Source: Pseudomonas morbosilactucae (GTDB taxonomy: Bacteria; Pseudomonadota; Gammaproteobacteria; Pseudomonadales; Pseudomonadaceae). Taken from it: 64,000 nucleotides of DNA. Location of the stretch: contig NZ_JALQCW010000019.1 in NCBI RefSeq assembly GCF_023241715.1, positions 51,018 through 115,017 on the forward strand, read 5' to 3'. Shown here piece after piece: positions 8,554-16,901 of the stretch (position 1 is the stretch's first letter; every line of letters begins with the position of its first letter). A program made the translations under genes and the position numbers. The notes under the pieces are model-generated. The model saw nothing but the letters and a program-made list of their open reading frames with translations, searched no databases and was not told the DNA's origin.

Positions 8554-9465
8554 CTAAAGACTGGCGCTGGCCGGGTAGGGCATGGCTGAAGGGATGTGCC
8601 TGTCCGGAGTGGGGTTCAGCAGTGCCTGCAGGCGTTCCACGGTGGCGGGCAGGCAGCCTTGCATCGGTGCGCGCAATTCATCGCCGATCAGGCCCTGGAG
8701 TGCCAGGGCACTTTTCACCACCGCCGGGTTGGGTTCGCTGAACAGGTGCCGAATCAGCGGCAGCAGTTCGAAGAAGGTGGCCCGCGCCGCACTCAGTTGC
8801 TGGGCCTCGACCTGGTGCTGCAAACGCACGAACAGCGCCGGGCTGACCTGGGCCGAGGCGGCAATCGCGCCAGTGGCCCCCAGGCACAAGGCGTTGAACA
8901 CCTGTTGGTCTTCACCGCACAGCACGTCCACGTCGCCACTGGCCAGCAGCGCCAGGGTGTTGTCCAGATTGCCCCCGCAGTCCTTGATTGCCACGATCCG
9001 TGGGTGACGCACGATGTTCAGCAGGGTGCTGATGTGGAACGTGGTGCCGGTGCGATACGGAATGTCATAGAGAATCAGCGGCACGCTGGAGGCGTCGGCC
9101 ACGGTCGTGAAGAAGGTTTCCAGGGCGGCCTGGGAGGGCCGGATGTAATAGGGTGCCGGCACCAACAGCCCGGCCACCGGGCGTTCGAGGATGGCGCGCT
9201 GCATGGCCAGCAGGTCGTCCAGGTGGTTGCCGGCCAGGCCCATCACCACTTGCCGGGGTGGCGCCAGCTCCAGCACGGCGTCGAGCACTGCCAATTGTTC
9301 GGCCTTGCTCAGGGCGGCGGCCTCGCCGGTGGTGCCGCAGACCACCAACCCGGCCACGCCGCTGTCCAGCAGGTGCGCGGTCAGGCGCCGGAGCGCGGGA
9401 AAGTCGATGGCGCCCGCACTGAACGGCGTGACGATAGGGACCCAGATACCTTGAAACGATGACAT
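8554..9465 (-). CDS. Dihydrodipicolinate synthase / N-acetylneuraminate lyase family aldolase
   Basis: This is a class I aldolase of the DapA/NanA superfamily (TIM barrel, Schiff base), 303 aa. Motifs seen are GTTGE (44-48), the catalytic-triad Tyr133 in LYDIPYRTG, and the Schiff-base Lys161 in VAIKDCGG. It stands alone, with no lysine-biosynthesis or sugar-acid catabolic neighbours. It is therefore probably a paralogue of the true dapA, and its substrate cannot be assigned. The C-terminal tail of about 20 residues (after TPDRHIP) is low-complexity. No strong terminator separates it from the convergent RNase T2 gene. Confidence 0.88.
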   Translation of the reverse strand: MSSFQGIWVPIVTPFSAGAIDFPALRRLTAHLLDSGVAGLVVCGTTGEAAALSKAEQLAVLDAVLELAPPRQVVMGLAGNHLDDLLAMQRAILERPVAGLLVPAPYYIRPSQAALETFFTTVADASSVPLILYDIPYRTGTTFHISTLLNIVRHPRIVAIKDCGGNLDNTLALLASGDVDVLCGEDQQVFNALCLGATGAIAASAQVSPALFVRLQHQVEAQQLSAARATFFELLPLIRHLFSEPNPAVVKSALALQGLIGDELRAPMQGCLPATVERLQALLNPTPDRHIPSAMPYPASASL

Positions 9466-9753
9466 GCGTATTCTCCTGAAGGTTGACCGTTTGGGTCGCC
9501 GCCAGAAGAGAAGAGGGAGGTCAGCAGGGGGGAAGGGTGTCCGTCGCGCTGGTGGTCCTGTCAGCTCATCTGACGGGACACAGCGCCCCGATCACATGAG
9601 CGACTGTTTCTTCGATTTAGAGGTGCAAGCCACGCGAACCCGGGCCTTGGCAATCAAGCCAATGGCGCAAAGGTCAAGGTCGCGAACGAAGGTCATAAAG
9701 GCCGGCACACTCGGAAATCAGGCGCACAGTTTTAAAAGTCGGCGGCGATTTTG

Positions 9754-10701
9754 TCAATCGCGAAATACCGAGAATGCCGCGCCCATGCGCCCATTGTGTT
9801 TGGCCTGGTACAGCAGCCGATCAACCTGCTCGACAAAGCCCAGGGCCGAGCCGTCGGCGGTGGCCTCCGTGGTGCCTACGCCGAGGCTCAGGGTCAGCAG
9901 GTTGGAGACGCTTGAGGCTTCATGGGTGATTTGTTGTTGGCGAATCAGGTGCAGGCATTTGTCCGCCACCTGGCGCGCGGCCTCGCCATCGGTTTCCGGC
10001 AGCAGCCAGACAAACTCTTCACCGCCGATGCGGGCGATAAAGTCCCGGGGCCGATTGGCCGCCTGTGCCAGCGTCTGGGCCACGCGGCGCAGGCAGTCGT
10101 CGCCCTGGATATGGCCGTAGCGGTCGTTGTACTGCTTGAAATAATCGATATCCAGCATGATCAGGCTCAGCGGCAGGCCGGTGCGTTGGGCGCTGGTCCA
10201 TTCGCGCGCCAGCACGGTGTCGAACATGCGTCGGTTGGCGATGCCGGTCAGACCGTCCTGGAAGGAATACTCCTCCAGCTGTTTCTGCAGGCGCAGCAGA
10301 TGTTCCTCGGTCTTCTTGCGTTCGCTGATATCGAACATGAAGCCGATCAGCGCCTGCACCTCGCCGTCCTTGCGCTCCACGTGCACCACATCGCGAATCC
10401 ACACGTAGTCGCCGTCCCGGGTCAGGGCCCGGTAGTCGGCTTCGTGGTCGATGCCAGCCCGGGACTGGGACACGCAGAACTCCACCACATAGTCGCGATC
10501 GTCCGGGTGCATGCGCTCCACCCAGTCATTGACCCCGAGCCAGCTGTCCTGGGGCCAGCCCAGCAGGCGTTCGATCTGTGGGCCGATGTAGCTGAAGGTC
10601 ATGGTCTTCCAGTCGATGCGCCAGGGAATCGCCTGTGTGGACTCCAGCAGGGTCTTGTAGACATCGCTGTCGGGTTCGGCAGTAGGAATGGCGGAGCTCA
10701 T
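9754..10701 (-). CDS. PAS-GGDEF diguanylate cyclase
   Basis: Synthesises c-di-GMP. The 315-aa cytoplasmic protein has a PAS fold with PAC-like end (about 15-128), a short coiled linker (about 128-145) and a GGDEF domain. The active-site motif is GGEEF at 226-230. An RxxD inhibitory site, RPRD, lies five residues upstream (217-220), so product feedback inhibition is expected. The start was placed at ATG 10701 (MSSAIPT) because the upstream extension is Arg/Ala-rich and looks untranslated. The input sensed by the PAS domain is unknown. Confidence 0.9.
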   Translation of the reverse strand: MSSAIPTAEPDSDVYKTLLESTQAIPWRIDWKTMTFSYIGPQIERLLGWPQDSWLGVNDWVERMHPDDRDYVVEFCVSQSRAGIDHEADYRALTRDGDYVWIRDVVHVERKDGEVQALIGFMFDISERKKTEEHLLRLQKQLEEYSFQDGLTGIANRRMFDTVLAREWTSAQRTGLPLSLIMLDIDYFKQYNDRYGHIQGDDCLRRVAQTLAQAANRPRDFIARIGGEEFVWLLPETDGEAARQVADKCLHLIRQQQITHEASSVSNLLTLSLGVGTTEATADGSALGFVEQVDRLLYQAKHNGRMGAAFSVFRD

Positions 10702-10804
10702 GACGGTCGGGGCCTCGGCGCGAAAAAAAACAGCCGCAGCATGGCGGCGATGCGCCGGGCGAATCAAGGCCTATTGCCAGCGAGGCGACGGACGCACCCC
10801 GGGC

Positions 10805-11536
10805 TTAGCTGGCGTGGTGGGCGGCGGCTTTGTGGGCGATCCAGGCGCCCCAGAACAGGCTGGAAAAAAACCGCAGCGGGGCATCGAACCCGGCGTCCTG
10901 CAGCAAGGCCTGGACCGCAGCTTCGGAGGCTGGCGGGTCGGCACCCTGGAGGATTTTGCCGAGTTTGGCCTGCACCTGATCGGCACTGGCGCCCTGTTGC
11001 CGCCAACGCTGGCCCCAGGCGGCCAGCAGCAATGGCTGACTGGCGTAGGCCTGGTGATTGCCGGCGAGGATCAGCGGCGCGCCGGGTTTCAGGCGCTGGC
11101 TGATGGCCTGCAGGATCTGCTGCTTGGCGTCATCGCCGGGCAAGTGATGCAGGACCCCAATCAAGGTGGCGGCGTCATAGGGTTCGCTCGGGGCCAGGCT
11201 GTCGAGGGTGCCCAGGTGCACCTCGGTGCGGTCCAGCAGCTGATGCTTGCGCAATTGCGCCACGGCGGGTTCGAGCATGGCCGCCGAAGGGTCGACGGCG
11301 GTGAATTGCCACCGCGGTTCCAGCGCCGCTGCGCAGAGAATTTCCTGGGCGGTTCCGCCCACGCCCACCACCAGGACGCGTGCCTCACGCCCTGTGCCCA
11401 GGCTCGCGGCCAGCAGGCAGGCGGCCAATTCATGGCAGGCTTCGTAGCCGGCCAGGGCGATGCGGCTTTGCTGGGCGTATTCGTCGGCTCGGGCGGCGTC
11501 GAACTTTTCTGCGCTGGAGGGGGTGCTGGCTGACAT
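10805..11536 (-). CDS. Class I SAM-dependent methyltransferase
   Basis: The 243-aa protein has the glycine-rich SAM-binding motif I (VLVVGVGG, about 53-60), an acidic residue ending beta2 (AVDPS), and a GVLHHL post-motif typical of class I small-molecule or ubiE-like methyltransferases. The start was set at ATG 11536 (MSASTPS); the upstream in-frame extension lacks a plausible ribosome site. It lies downstream of the yjf-type operon but is separated from it by a 12-bp-stem inverted repeat, so it may be a separate unit. The substrate is unknown. Confidence 0.82.
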   Translation of the reverse strand: MSASTPSSAEKFDAARADEYAQQSRIALAGYEACHELAACLLAASLGTGREARVLVVGVGGTAQEILCAAALEPRWQFTAVDPSAAMLEPAVAQLRKHQLLDRTEVHLGTLDSLAPSEPYDAATLIGVLHHLPGDDAKQQILQAISQRLKPGAPLILAGNHQAYASQPLLLAAWGQRWRQQGASADQVQAKLGKILQGADPPASEAAVQALLQDAGFDAPLRFFSSLFWGAWIAHKAAAHHAS

Positions 11537-11607
11537 GGCGAGTCCTCGGGTTAAGGTCCGATGACGGTAGCGCCAGGGAAATAATAAATAAAATTCATCT
11601 TTCGACT

Positions 11608-11636
11608 GCACTGCATTCCTCTGAGGAATGCAGTGC
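11608..11636. terminator. Perfect 12-bp inverted repeat downstream of the yjfC-like gene
   Basis: GCACTGCATTCC, loop TCTGA, GGAATGCAGTGC. It sits 19 nt past the stop of the ATP-grasp gene and upstream of the methyltransferase start, where a terminator is expected. On the minus strand a T-rich stretch follows only after about 13 nt, so it is not a textbook intrinsic terminator; it could instead be an operator of the methyltransferase gene. Confidence 0.45.
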
Positions 11637-11654
11637 GCAGAGCGCGTGACGCCT

Positions 11655-12812
11655 TCAGTCGAGGATCAGGTGCGGCAGGAAGCGGCTGGAGTCCTTGGTG
11701 ATCAGGCTGTCGTCCTCGCGCACGCCGATGCCGGCGGCCTGGTCGCCGATGACCCAGGAGCCAATCAGGGTGTAGCTGTCGTCAAAGCGCGGCAGTGGCG
11801 CCAGGGCCTGGAGGATGTAGGGCGCATCGGTGTAGGGACCGTCTTCCTTGACCAGCAGGTCGTCCTCGGTGCGCAACTCGATGTTGGCGCCCTCGCGGGA
11901 GAAGAACGGTTTGCGCACCCAGCCTTTGGGCACGGCCCGGGACGGATGGGTATCGAGGTGGGTTTCCAGCAGGTTGGGGTGGCCCTTATGGAACTCCCAG
12001 AGCAGCGGCAGGATGCCTTTGTTGGAAAGGATGGCCTTCCACGGCGGTTCGAAAAACTGCGTGTCGCACTGGGCGATGGCTGCGCCGAACGGCTCGTGGA
12101 AGATGAACTCCCAGGCGTGCAGCTTGAACAGGTGGGGGATCCAACGCTCCTGCAGGTCGACGAAGCGCCCCTCGGCGTTGAGGCCGATGTCTTCGACGTC
12201 GATGTGCCGCGATTCGATGCCGGCCTTTTCCGCGATCAGGCGCAGGTAATCGGTGGTGGCCTTGTCTTCCACCGACGCTTTCATCGAGGCGAAGTAGAAC
12301 GGCCGCTTGATCCCCAGATGGGCAAAGGCCTGGTGCAGGCGGGTATCGATGCTGTTGAACTGGTCGGCGTGGCGGGGCAGCAGGCCGCGCTCGATGTTCT
12401 GCTCCAGCCAGCCCCATTGGAACGCGGCGGTTTCGTAGAGGCTGGTGGGGGTGTCGTAGTTCAGTTCGAGCAGCTTGGCCGGGCCTTGGCCGCTGTAGGA
12501 GAAGTCCAGGCGCCCGTACAGGTGCGGGTGCCCCTCCAGCCATGAGGTGCGGATCAGGTCGTAGAACGCTGGCGGAATGCTCAGGCGCTCGAGCAATTCC
12601 TCGCTGTGCACCACCTTGTCCACCAGGTCCATGGACATCTCGTGGATCTCGGTGGTGGGGTCTTCCAGGTCGTTCTCGATCTGCTTGAGGCTGAACTGGT
12701 AGTAGGCGCTTTCATCCCAATAGGCTTCACCGTCGATGGTGTGGAACAGGAAGCCGAGTTTCTCCGCGGTCTGGCGCCAGTCCGGGCGTTCCTTGCAGGC
12801 GATCTTCTTCAT
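11655..12812 (-). CDS. yjfC: Glutathionylspermidine synthase-like ATP-grasp ligase (YjfC/YgiC family)
   Basis: This family contains the synthetase half of glutathionylspermidine synthase/amidase and stand-alone ligases (YgiC, YjfC) without the amidase domain. The 385-aa protein has an N-terminal WDESAYYQF region, the ELNYDTPTSL block, and a C-terminal ATP-grasp core with WVRKPFFSREG. There is no amidase domain, so it is the YjfC/YgiC type rather than bifunctional Gsp. It is the last gene of the yjfI-J-K-L-M-C-like operon, 12 nt after the DUF1190 gene. The real substrate is unknown; modification of an envelope protein or peptide is a published idea for the family, not shown here. Confidence 0.88.
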   Translation of the reverse strand: MKKIACKERPDWRQTAEKLGFLFHTIDGEAYWDESAYYQFSLKQIENDLEDPTTEIHEMSMDLVDKVVHSEELLERLSIPPAFYDLIRTSWLEGHPHLYGRLDFSYSGQGPAKLLELNYDTPTSLYETAAFQWGWLEQNIERGLLPRHADQFNSIDTRLHQAFAHLGIKRPFYFASMKASVEDKATTDYLRLIAEKAGIESRHIDVEDIGLNAEGRFVDLQERWIPHLFKLHAWEFIFHEPFGAAIAQCDTQFFEPPWKAILSNKGILPLLWEFHKGHPNLLETHLDTHPSRAVPKGWVRKPFFSREGANIELRTEDDLLVKEDGPYTDAPYILQALAPLPRFDDSYTLIGSWVIGDQAAGIGVREDDSLITKDSSRFLPHLILD

Positions 12813-12824
12813 GGCCGTGGCTCC

Positions 12825-13538
12825 TTAACTGCTCGAACGCCCGAAGCCCTTGCTCGACCCGCCGCCCCAGCCACTGCGGGCACTGGACTGGCTGCCGAAG
12901 CCGCCGCGGGAGGTGGCCGAGGACACGGAAATCGGCCGGGTGTTCTTGAAGCTGTTGCCGCTTTGCACCTGGCGCGACTTGCTGAACGTGGTGCCGTTGT
13001 CGATGCGCTGGTTCAGGGTCGAGTTGCTGTAACCGCCGCGGTTGTCGCGGTAGCGATAGACCGGCTCGGAGTAATAGTTGCGGTTGCCGCCGCTGAGCAT
13101 GTTGCCGATCAGCAGGCCGGTGAGCAGGCCGTTGACCGAGCTGCCCGAACCCGAAGCCTGGCTGCCATCGGCGACGCCTGCGGCGCGGGCGGCGTCGACT
13201 TCGGCCTGGGTGAAAGTGCCGCTGGCGGCAATTTCAAAGCCGCCCATTTTCGGGATGAACTTGCCGCTGGAATCCTGCTGGCACCAGTCCGCGACAAAGT
13301 CGGCGTCGCAGTCGGCCTGGTTGTCATACACCGGCGCCTGGCTGCGGTGCTCGGCCATGGCCCTGATGTAAGCGTCGGAGCAGATGTCCACCGCGATCTT
13401 GCCGTCGACGCATTCCTGCACCGACTGGAAGTTGAATTTCTGTTGCACCGAAATGCCGTCCGGCTCACCACCGCAACCGGAGATGGCCAGGGCCACCGAG
13501 GCGGCCAGGGACAGCTGAACGTATTGACTTCGTTTCAT
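12825..13538 (-). CDS. DUF1190 lipoprotein (YjfM/YgiB-like)
   Basis: The 237-aa lipoprotein has a signal peptide ending in the lipobox LAISGC (Cys22). Cys-rich segments follow (CVDGKIAVDIC, DADFVADWC), then a low-complexity Gly/Ser/Arg-rich tail from about residue 200. In enterobacteria the same family sits beside the YgiC/YjfC ATP-grasp ligase, as here. The Gly/Ser tail would be a natural target or anchor for that ligase, but this is inference. The gene lies between the DUF350 gene and yjfC, co-directional with short gaps. Confidence 0.87.
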   Translation of the reverse strand: MKRSQYVQLSLAASVALAISGCGGEPDGISVQQKFNFQSVQECVDGKIAVDICSDAYIRAMAEHRSQAPVYDNQADCDADFVADWCQQDSSGKFIPKMGGFEIAASGTFTQAEVDAARAAGVADGSQASGSGSSVNGLLTGLLIGNMLSGGNRNYYSEPVYRYRDNRGGYSNSTLNQRIDNGTTFSKSRQVQSGNSFKNTRPISVSSATSRGGFGSQSSARSGWGGGSSKGFGRSSS

Positions 13539-13558
13539 CGAGGGTTCCGTCCAGTCGA

Positions 13559-13987
13559 TCAGTTTTGTGCGGGGGTCATGCAGGCGGCGTTGAGCAGGCC
13601 GACGCTGATGGCCACGGCGGCGACGTAGATGCCGGCGGCGAGTTCGCCCTGGCGGATGCGTTCCGAGACGCCCTTGAGCACCAGGCTGGTCATCAGGAAC
13701 GCGAGCAGTTGCACCACGGCGGCGATCACTGCCCAGACCACGAAGTCCAGCAGGCTGATGGAGTAGGCGATCACGTTGCTGGCAGGAATCGCAAAGCCAA
13801 TGATGGCGCCGCCCAGGGCAATGGCGGCCGACACGTTGCCGGCACGGATCAGCTCGAATTCCTTGTGCGGGGTCATGCGCGTGTAGACGAACTGGAACAG
13901 GGCGAAAATCACCGCAGCGCCGAGGATGTAGCTGAGAAAGCCGAGCACGGCGAACTTGTTCAGGGAAATGGAGAGTGCTTCAAGCAT
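13559..13987 (-). CDS. DUF350 membrane protein (YjfL/UPF0719)
   Basis: A 142-aa inner-membrane protein with four predicted transmembrane helices and a small helical duplication, as usual for DUF350. The start was set at ATG 13987 (MLEALSIS); the ten-residue in-frame extension before it is basic and atypical. Function is unknown. The family repeatedly neighbours PspA-like proteins and YjfC-type ligases, suggesting a role in envelope stress or membrane maintenance. Confidence 0.87.
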   Translation of the reverse strand: MLEALSISLNKFAVLGFLSYILGAAVIFALFQFVYTRMTPHKEFELIRAGNVSAAIALGGAIIGFAIPASNVIAYSISLLDFVVWAVIAAVVQLLAFLMTSLVLKGVSERIRQGELAAGIYVAAVAISVGLLNAACMTPAQN

Positions 13988-14033
13988 GGTGCGGGTCCTT
14001 TTTAGAGGAGGTGCCAATCAGATCAGGTGCACG

Positions 14034-14684
14034 TCAGATGATCTGCAAGTCGGTGCCGTACAGGGATATACCCAGGGAAGTGCTGAGGCTGATGCTGCCC
14101 TCGGCGTCTTCTTCGACGGAGAACAGCAGGAATTCACGACGGTCGGTGAGGCCGGTGTCCCGGGCATAGAGCATGGCCCGATGTTCGACTGCGTAGGCCT
14201 CGTCCGGGTTGCGTACCTGTTCCATAAAGGCCACCAGCTCGGTCTGCCCGGCTTCGGTGCCCCATTCGCGAGTGTATTCCACGGCGTCATGGTTGTAGCT
14301 CGGCAAGCCGATCAGGCTGTCGGGGCCGGCCAGGCGACGCAGTTCGGCTTCGCTGCTGATGGTCACGTAGCTCAGGTAGTTGAACAGGATCACCGATTCG
14401 ACCTGTCCATCGGCCGCGCCGCTGGTGTGCACCTGCAACCAGTAGTCCTGGTCGTTCAGGTAGTAGCGCGAAAGCCAGTTGGACTGGCCCAGCTCGACCC
14501 GGCCTTCGGCCCAGATCTGCTGGCTGTCGGGGATCACCACGGCGCTCTGGCCGTCGAGCAGCAGCTTGAGGGTCGGGTCGAAGCTCAGGCCCAGGCCCTG
14601 GCGCAGGCCAAGGGGGCCGGCGCTGGGGGCGACGGCCTGGGTTTTCGGGGCTTCAAAGCCCAGCAACTGTTTAAACCATCCCAT
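14034..14684 (-). CDS. DUF2491 family protein (YjfK-like)
   Basis: A 216-aa cytoplasmic protein with no signal peptide or membrane segment. It starts MGWFKQLLGF and contains the acidic and aromatic segments QDYWLQVHT and EYTREWGTEAG. Length and operon position (between the PspA-like/rhomboid genes and DUF350) agree with YjfK. Function is unknown. The high density of charged residues and an N-terminal amphipathic stretch would allow membrane-surface association. Confidence 0.82.
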   Translation of the reverse strand: MGWFKQLLGFEAPKTQAVAPSAGPLGLRQGLGLSFDPTLKLLLDGQSAVVIPDSQQIWAEGRVELGQSNWLSRYYLNDQDYWLQVHTSGAADGQVESVILFNYLSYVTISSEAELRRLAGPDSLIGLPSYNHDAVEYTREWGTEAGQTELVAFMEQVRNPDEAYAVEHRAMLYARDTGLTDRREFLLFSVEEDAEGSISLSTSLGISLYGTDLQII

Positions 14685-14737
14685 TGGTTGAAGTCCTTGA
14701 GGCGGGTGGAGGCGATGTCCAGTGCGGCGTGCGGCCG

Positions 14738-15292
14738 TTATCGGGCCGCATTAGACATCGGCCGGGCTCGGGATAGAAGGATTTTTGCAGCGATAAAGCC
14801 GGCGAAGGCTCCGGCCAGGTGCCCCTCGAAGGACACCCCGGCCCGTGGCAGGAAGCCGAACACCAGGCCCGAGTACAAAAACAGCGTGACCGCAGCGGCC
14901 AGCAGGCTGCGCCAACTGCGTTCGAACCAGGCCCGGGACAGAATGTAGCCCCACAAACCGAAGACCCAGCCGCTGGCGCCGACATGCACGCCGCGGAAAC
15001 CGAACAGCCAGACCAGGGCGCCGCCCAGCAGGATCACGACCAGGCTGACGCTGACGAAACGCTGGCGACCTTCGGCCATGACCAGGCCGCCGAGGATCAG
15101 GAACGGTACCAGGTTGGACGCCAGGTGCGCGAAGGAGCCGTGGAGCCAGGGCGCCAGCACGATCCCCGGCAAGCCCTGGAGGGTGCGCGGGATCAGGCCG
15201 AAGTGGTTCAGGCTGTAGCCGCTGGCGCTGTTCAACACCTGCACCGCAAGCATCAACAGGGCCAGGCCGGCCAGGGTCTTGAAACCGTTCAT
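14738..15292 (-). CDS. Rhomboid-family intramembrane serine protease
   Basis: The 184-aa polytopic protein (about six helices) carries the rhomboid signature: HGSFAHLASN in helix 2, the catalytic Ser107 in GASG, and His158 in FEGHLAG. Rhomboids cleave transmembrane substrates inside the bilayer. The start was placed at ATG 15292 (MNGFKTL). Here it is inserted between the pspA-like and DUF2491 genes of a yjf-type operon, an insertion absent from the E. coli yjf order as I know it. A regulated cleavage of one of the operon's membrane or lipoprotein products is an attractive inference. Confidence 0.88.
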   Translation of the reverse strand: MNGFKTLAGLALLMLAVQVLNSASGYSLNHFGLIPRTLQGLPGIVLAPWLHGSFAHLASNLVPFLILGGLVMAEGRQRFVSVSLVVILLGGALVWLFGFRGVHVGASGWVFGLWGYILSRAWFERSWRSLLAAAVTLFLYSGLVFGFLPRAGVSFEGHLAGAFAGFIAAKILLSRARPMSNAAR

Positions 15293-15371
15293 GGGGGTTC
15301 CTTGAGCAAAAAAAACGGCACGCGGCAAGCGCAGGTACCAGGCCCTGGCTTGCCGGGTGCCGCGGCCATCC

Positions 15372-16064
15372 TTACTGCTTGTTCTTCAAGCGCTCGAGAA
15401 TGGCGTTGGCGCTGCCCTGGTCGGGAATGATGTTGGCTTCGCGCAGGCGGCGATCCAGGTCATTGCCGTTGGCCGCTTCGGACAGCTCTTCATGGGCCTC
15501 CAGTTCGGCGGCGCGCTGATCCTGCTTGGCTTGCAGGCGGTTAAGGGTGCCGACGGCGGTTTCCAGCTTGCCGTTGGCGCCGCCACTGGCGATGGACGCG
15601 CTGACCTGGGCCTTCTGCACGCTTTCCCGGGCCTTGGCCATGTCCACTTGCTGGCGCAGGCTTTTGATCCGCGCTTCGGCCTTGCTGATGTCCTTGCGCA
15701 TTTTCTCGGCGTAGGCACCGAACTCGGCGGCTTGCTTCTGCTCGGCGTCGAGGCTGGTGGTCAGGCCTGAGATGGCTTCGGCCACTTCCAGGGCCAGGTC
15801 TTCACGGTTGGCCTGCAGGGCGGCCACGGCCTTGGTTTCCAGGTCGGCGATCTTGGTGTTGTATTCGGCCGCGCGCTCCGAACTGAGCTTGTGCTTGGCC
15901 ATGATGGTCACCAGCTCGCGCTTGGCGTTGGCCAGGGCACCGTCGGCGTCGCGGATTTCCTGGTCGAGGATGCGCAGGGCCTGCTGGTCGACAATGGATT
16001 CGCCGACTTCGTTGGCGCCGCCGCGCAGGGCGGTAAACAGTTTGTTCCAGATGGATTGAGTCAT
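15372..16064 (-). CDS. PspA/IM30 family protein (YjfJ-like)
   Basis: PspA/IM30 proteins are ESCRT-III-like coiled-coil proteins that polymerise on damaged inner membrane. The 230-aa protein is almost entirely alpha-helical with long heptad stretches (about 25-200) and an amphipathic N-terminus (SIWNKLFTALRGG). It ends in a short LKNKQ tail. The gene follows yjfI with a short gap. No pspF/pspB/pspC neighbours are present, so this is the yjf-type rather than the canonical psp locus. Confidence 0.9.
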   Translation of the reverse strand: MTQSIWNKLFTALRGGANEVGESIVDQQALRILDQEIRDADGALANAKRELVTIMAKHKLSSERAAEYNTKIADLETKAVAALQANREDLALEVAEAISGLTTSLDAEQKQAAEFGAYAEKMRKDISKAEARIKSLRQQVDMAKARESVQKAQVSASIASGGANGKLETAVGTLNRLQAKQDQRAAELEAHEELSEAANGNDLDRRLREANIIPDQGSANAILERLKNKQ

Positions 16065-16090
16065 GTGGCGTTACTCCAGGGGCTCGGCAA

Positions 16091-16774
16091 TCAGTTGAAG
16101 AAGCTTTCGAAGGCTTCGGTGGCACGCTGCACGTTGTCCACCAGAGTTTTGATTTCGGTGACCACGTTGGTCAGGTTCGAGCCCGAACTCAGGGCGCCGA
16201 ACATGTTGTAGACGGTCTGGCCGTTGGGCATGGACTCGATGCCGATGGACGACAACGGGAACATTTCGCGGCTGCGCAACACGGCGTCGTTGAAACGGGG
16301 CACGTCGTTGATCGACTCCAGGTCCACCAGCACGGTGTCGACGATGATCTGCTCACCCACCACCGCGACGTAGATTGGCAGGCCGCCGAAATCGTTCATG
16401 TCCAGCTTGATGCTCTGCTCGGAACCCTGGATCAGGCTCAGGGTGATTTCGTTCGAGGCCACTTCATCCAGGGCCTGTAGGGCGCTGAAGAGGCGGTCGA
16501 TGGTCCAGTTTTCACCTGCGATCATGTAGTTCTCCAATACCGGTGCGCCTGCCATCAGGGGTTGGCGCAGTTTCTTTTCAAGGTGCTTGAGTACGCTGCG
16601 GTTTTCCGGGAGTACCCAAGTTTCATGTTTCACATAACCGGCGCCACTCAGGCCCGCACGCATCTGCTTCATGTAGAAGCTCGACGGTTTCTTGCCGGTG
16701 GCTTTCGAGCGCGATCCCTGGGAATTCTCGGAGGGCGCTTGCGCAGCATCGGACGGGTTTTCGGGGCTTTTCAT
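16091..16774 (-). CDS. DUF2170 family protein (YjfI-like), first gene of the operon
   Basis: A 227-aa cytoplasmic protein. The first 45 residues are Ser/Lys-rich and probably disordered. A basic segment follows (about 30-70, SSFYMKQMRAGL...LKHLEKKL), then the DUF2170 domain (about 75-210) containing LSLIQGSEQSIKLDM. ATG 16774 was chosen because GGAG lies about 10 nt upstream; an upstream GTG at 16795 is the alternative. The basic N-terminal part resembles a short DNA-binding helix and could make this the operon's own regulator, which is inference. It heads the yjf-type operon. Confidence 0.8.
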   Translation of the reverse strand: MKSPENPSDAAQAPSENSQGSRSKATGKKPSSFYMKQMRAGLSGAGYVKHETWVLPENRSVLKHLEKKLRQPLMAGAPVLENYMIAGENWTIDRLFSALQALDEVASNEITLSLIQGSEQSIKLDMNDFGGLPIYVAVVGEQIIVDTVLVDLESINDVPRFNDAVLRSREMFPLSSIGIESMPNGQTVYNMFGALSSGSNLTNVVTEIKTLVDNVQRATEAFESFFN

Positions 16775-16796
16775 CAGGGTGACTCCGTTGGTCACG

Positions 16797-16855
16797 TATC
16801 ACGTGTGAGAAATCTACGCCTGATTCTTCAGGCGGTAAATATCTCACGCGTGATA
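16797..16855. promoter_or_regulatory. Paired inverted operator-like repeats upstream of the yjf-type operon
   Basis: TATCACGTGTGAGA at 16797-16810 and TCTCACGCGTGATA at 16842-16855 are inverted copies differing at one of 14 positions. Each has the palindromic core TCACGYGTGA. Between them lies a separate 7-bp hairpin, CGCCTGA-TTCT-TCAGGCG (16817-16834). The centres are 45 bp apart, about four helical turns, fitting two dimer sites joined by a loop. The whole lies between the arsH stop and the yjfI-like start. No known Pseudomonas consensus was recognised. Confidence 0.6.
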
Positions 16856-16901
16856 TTTTTCAGCCTTGGGCCGGAAGATATGTGTCGGCACGTTGCACGC
16901 T

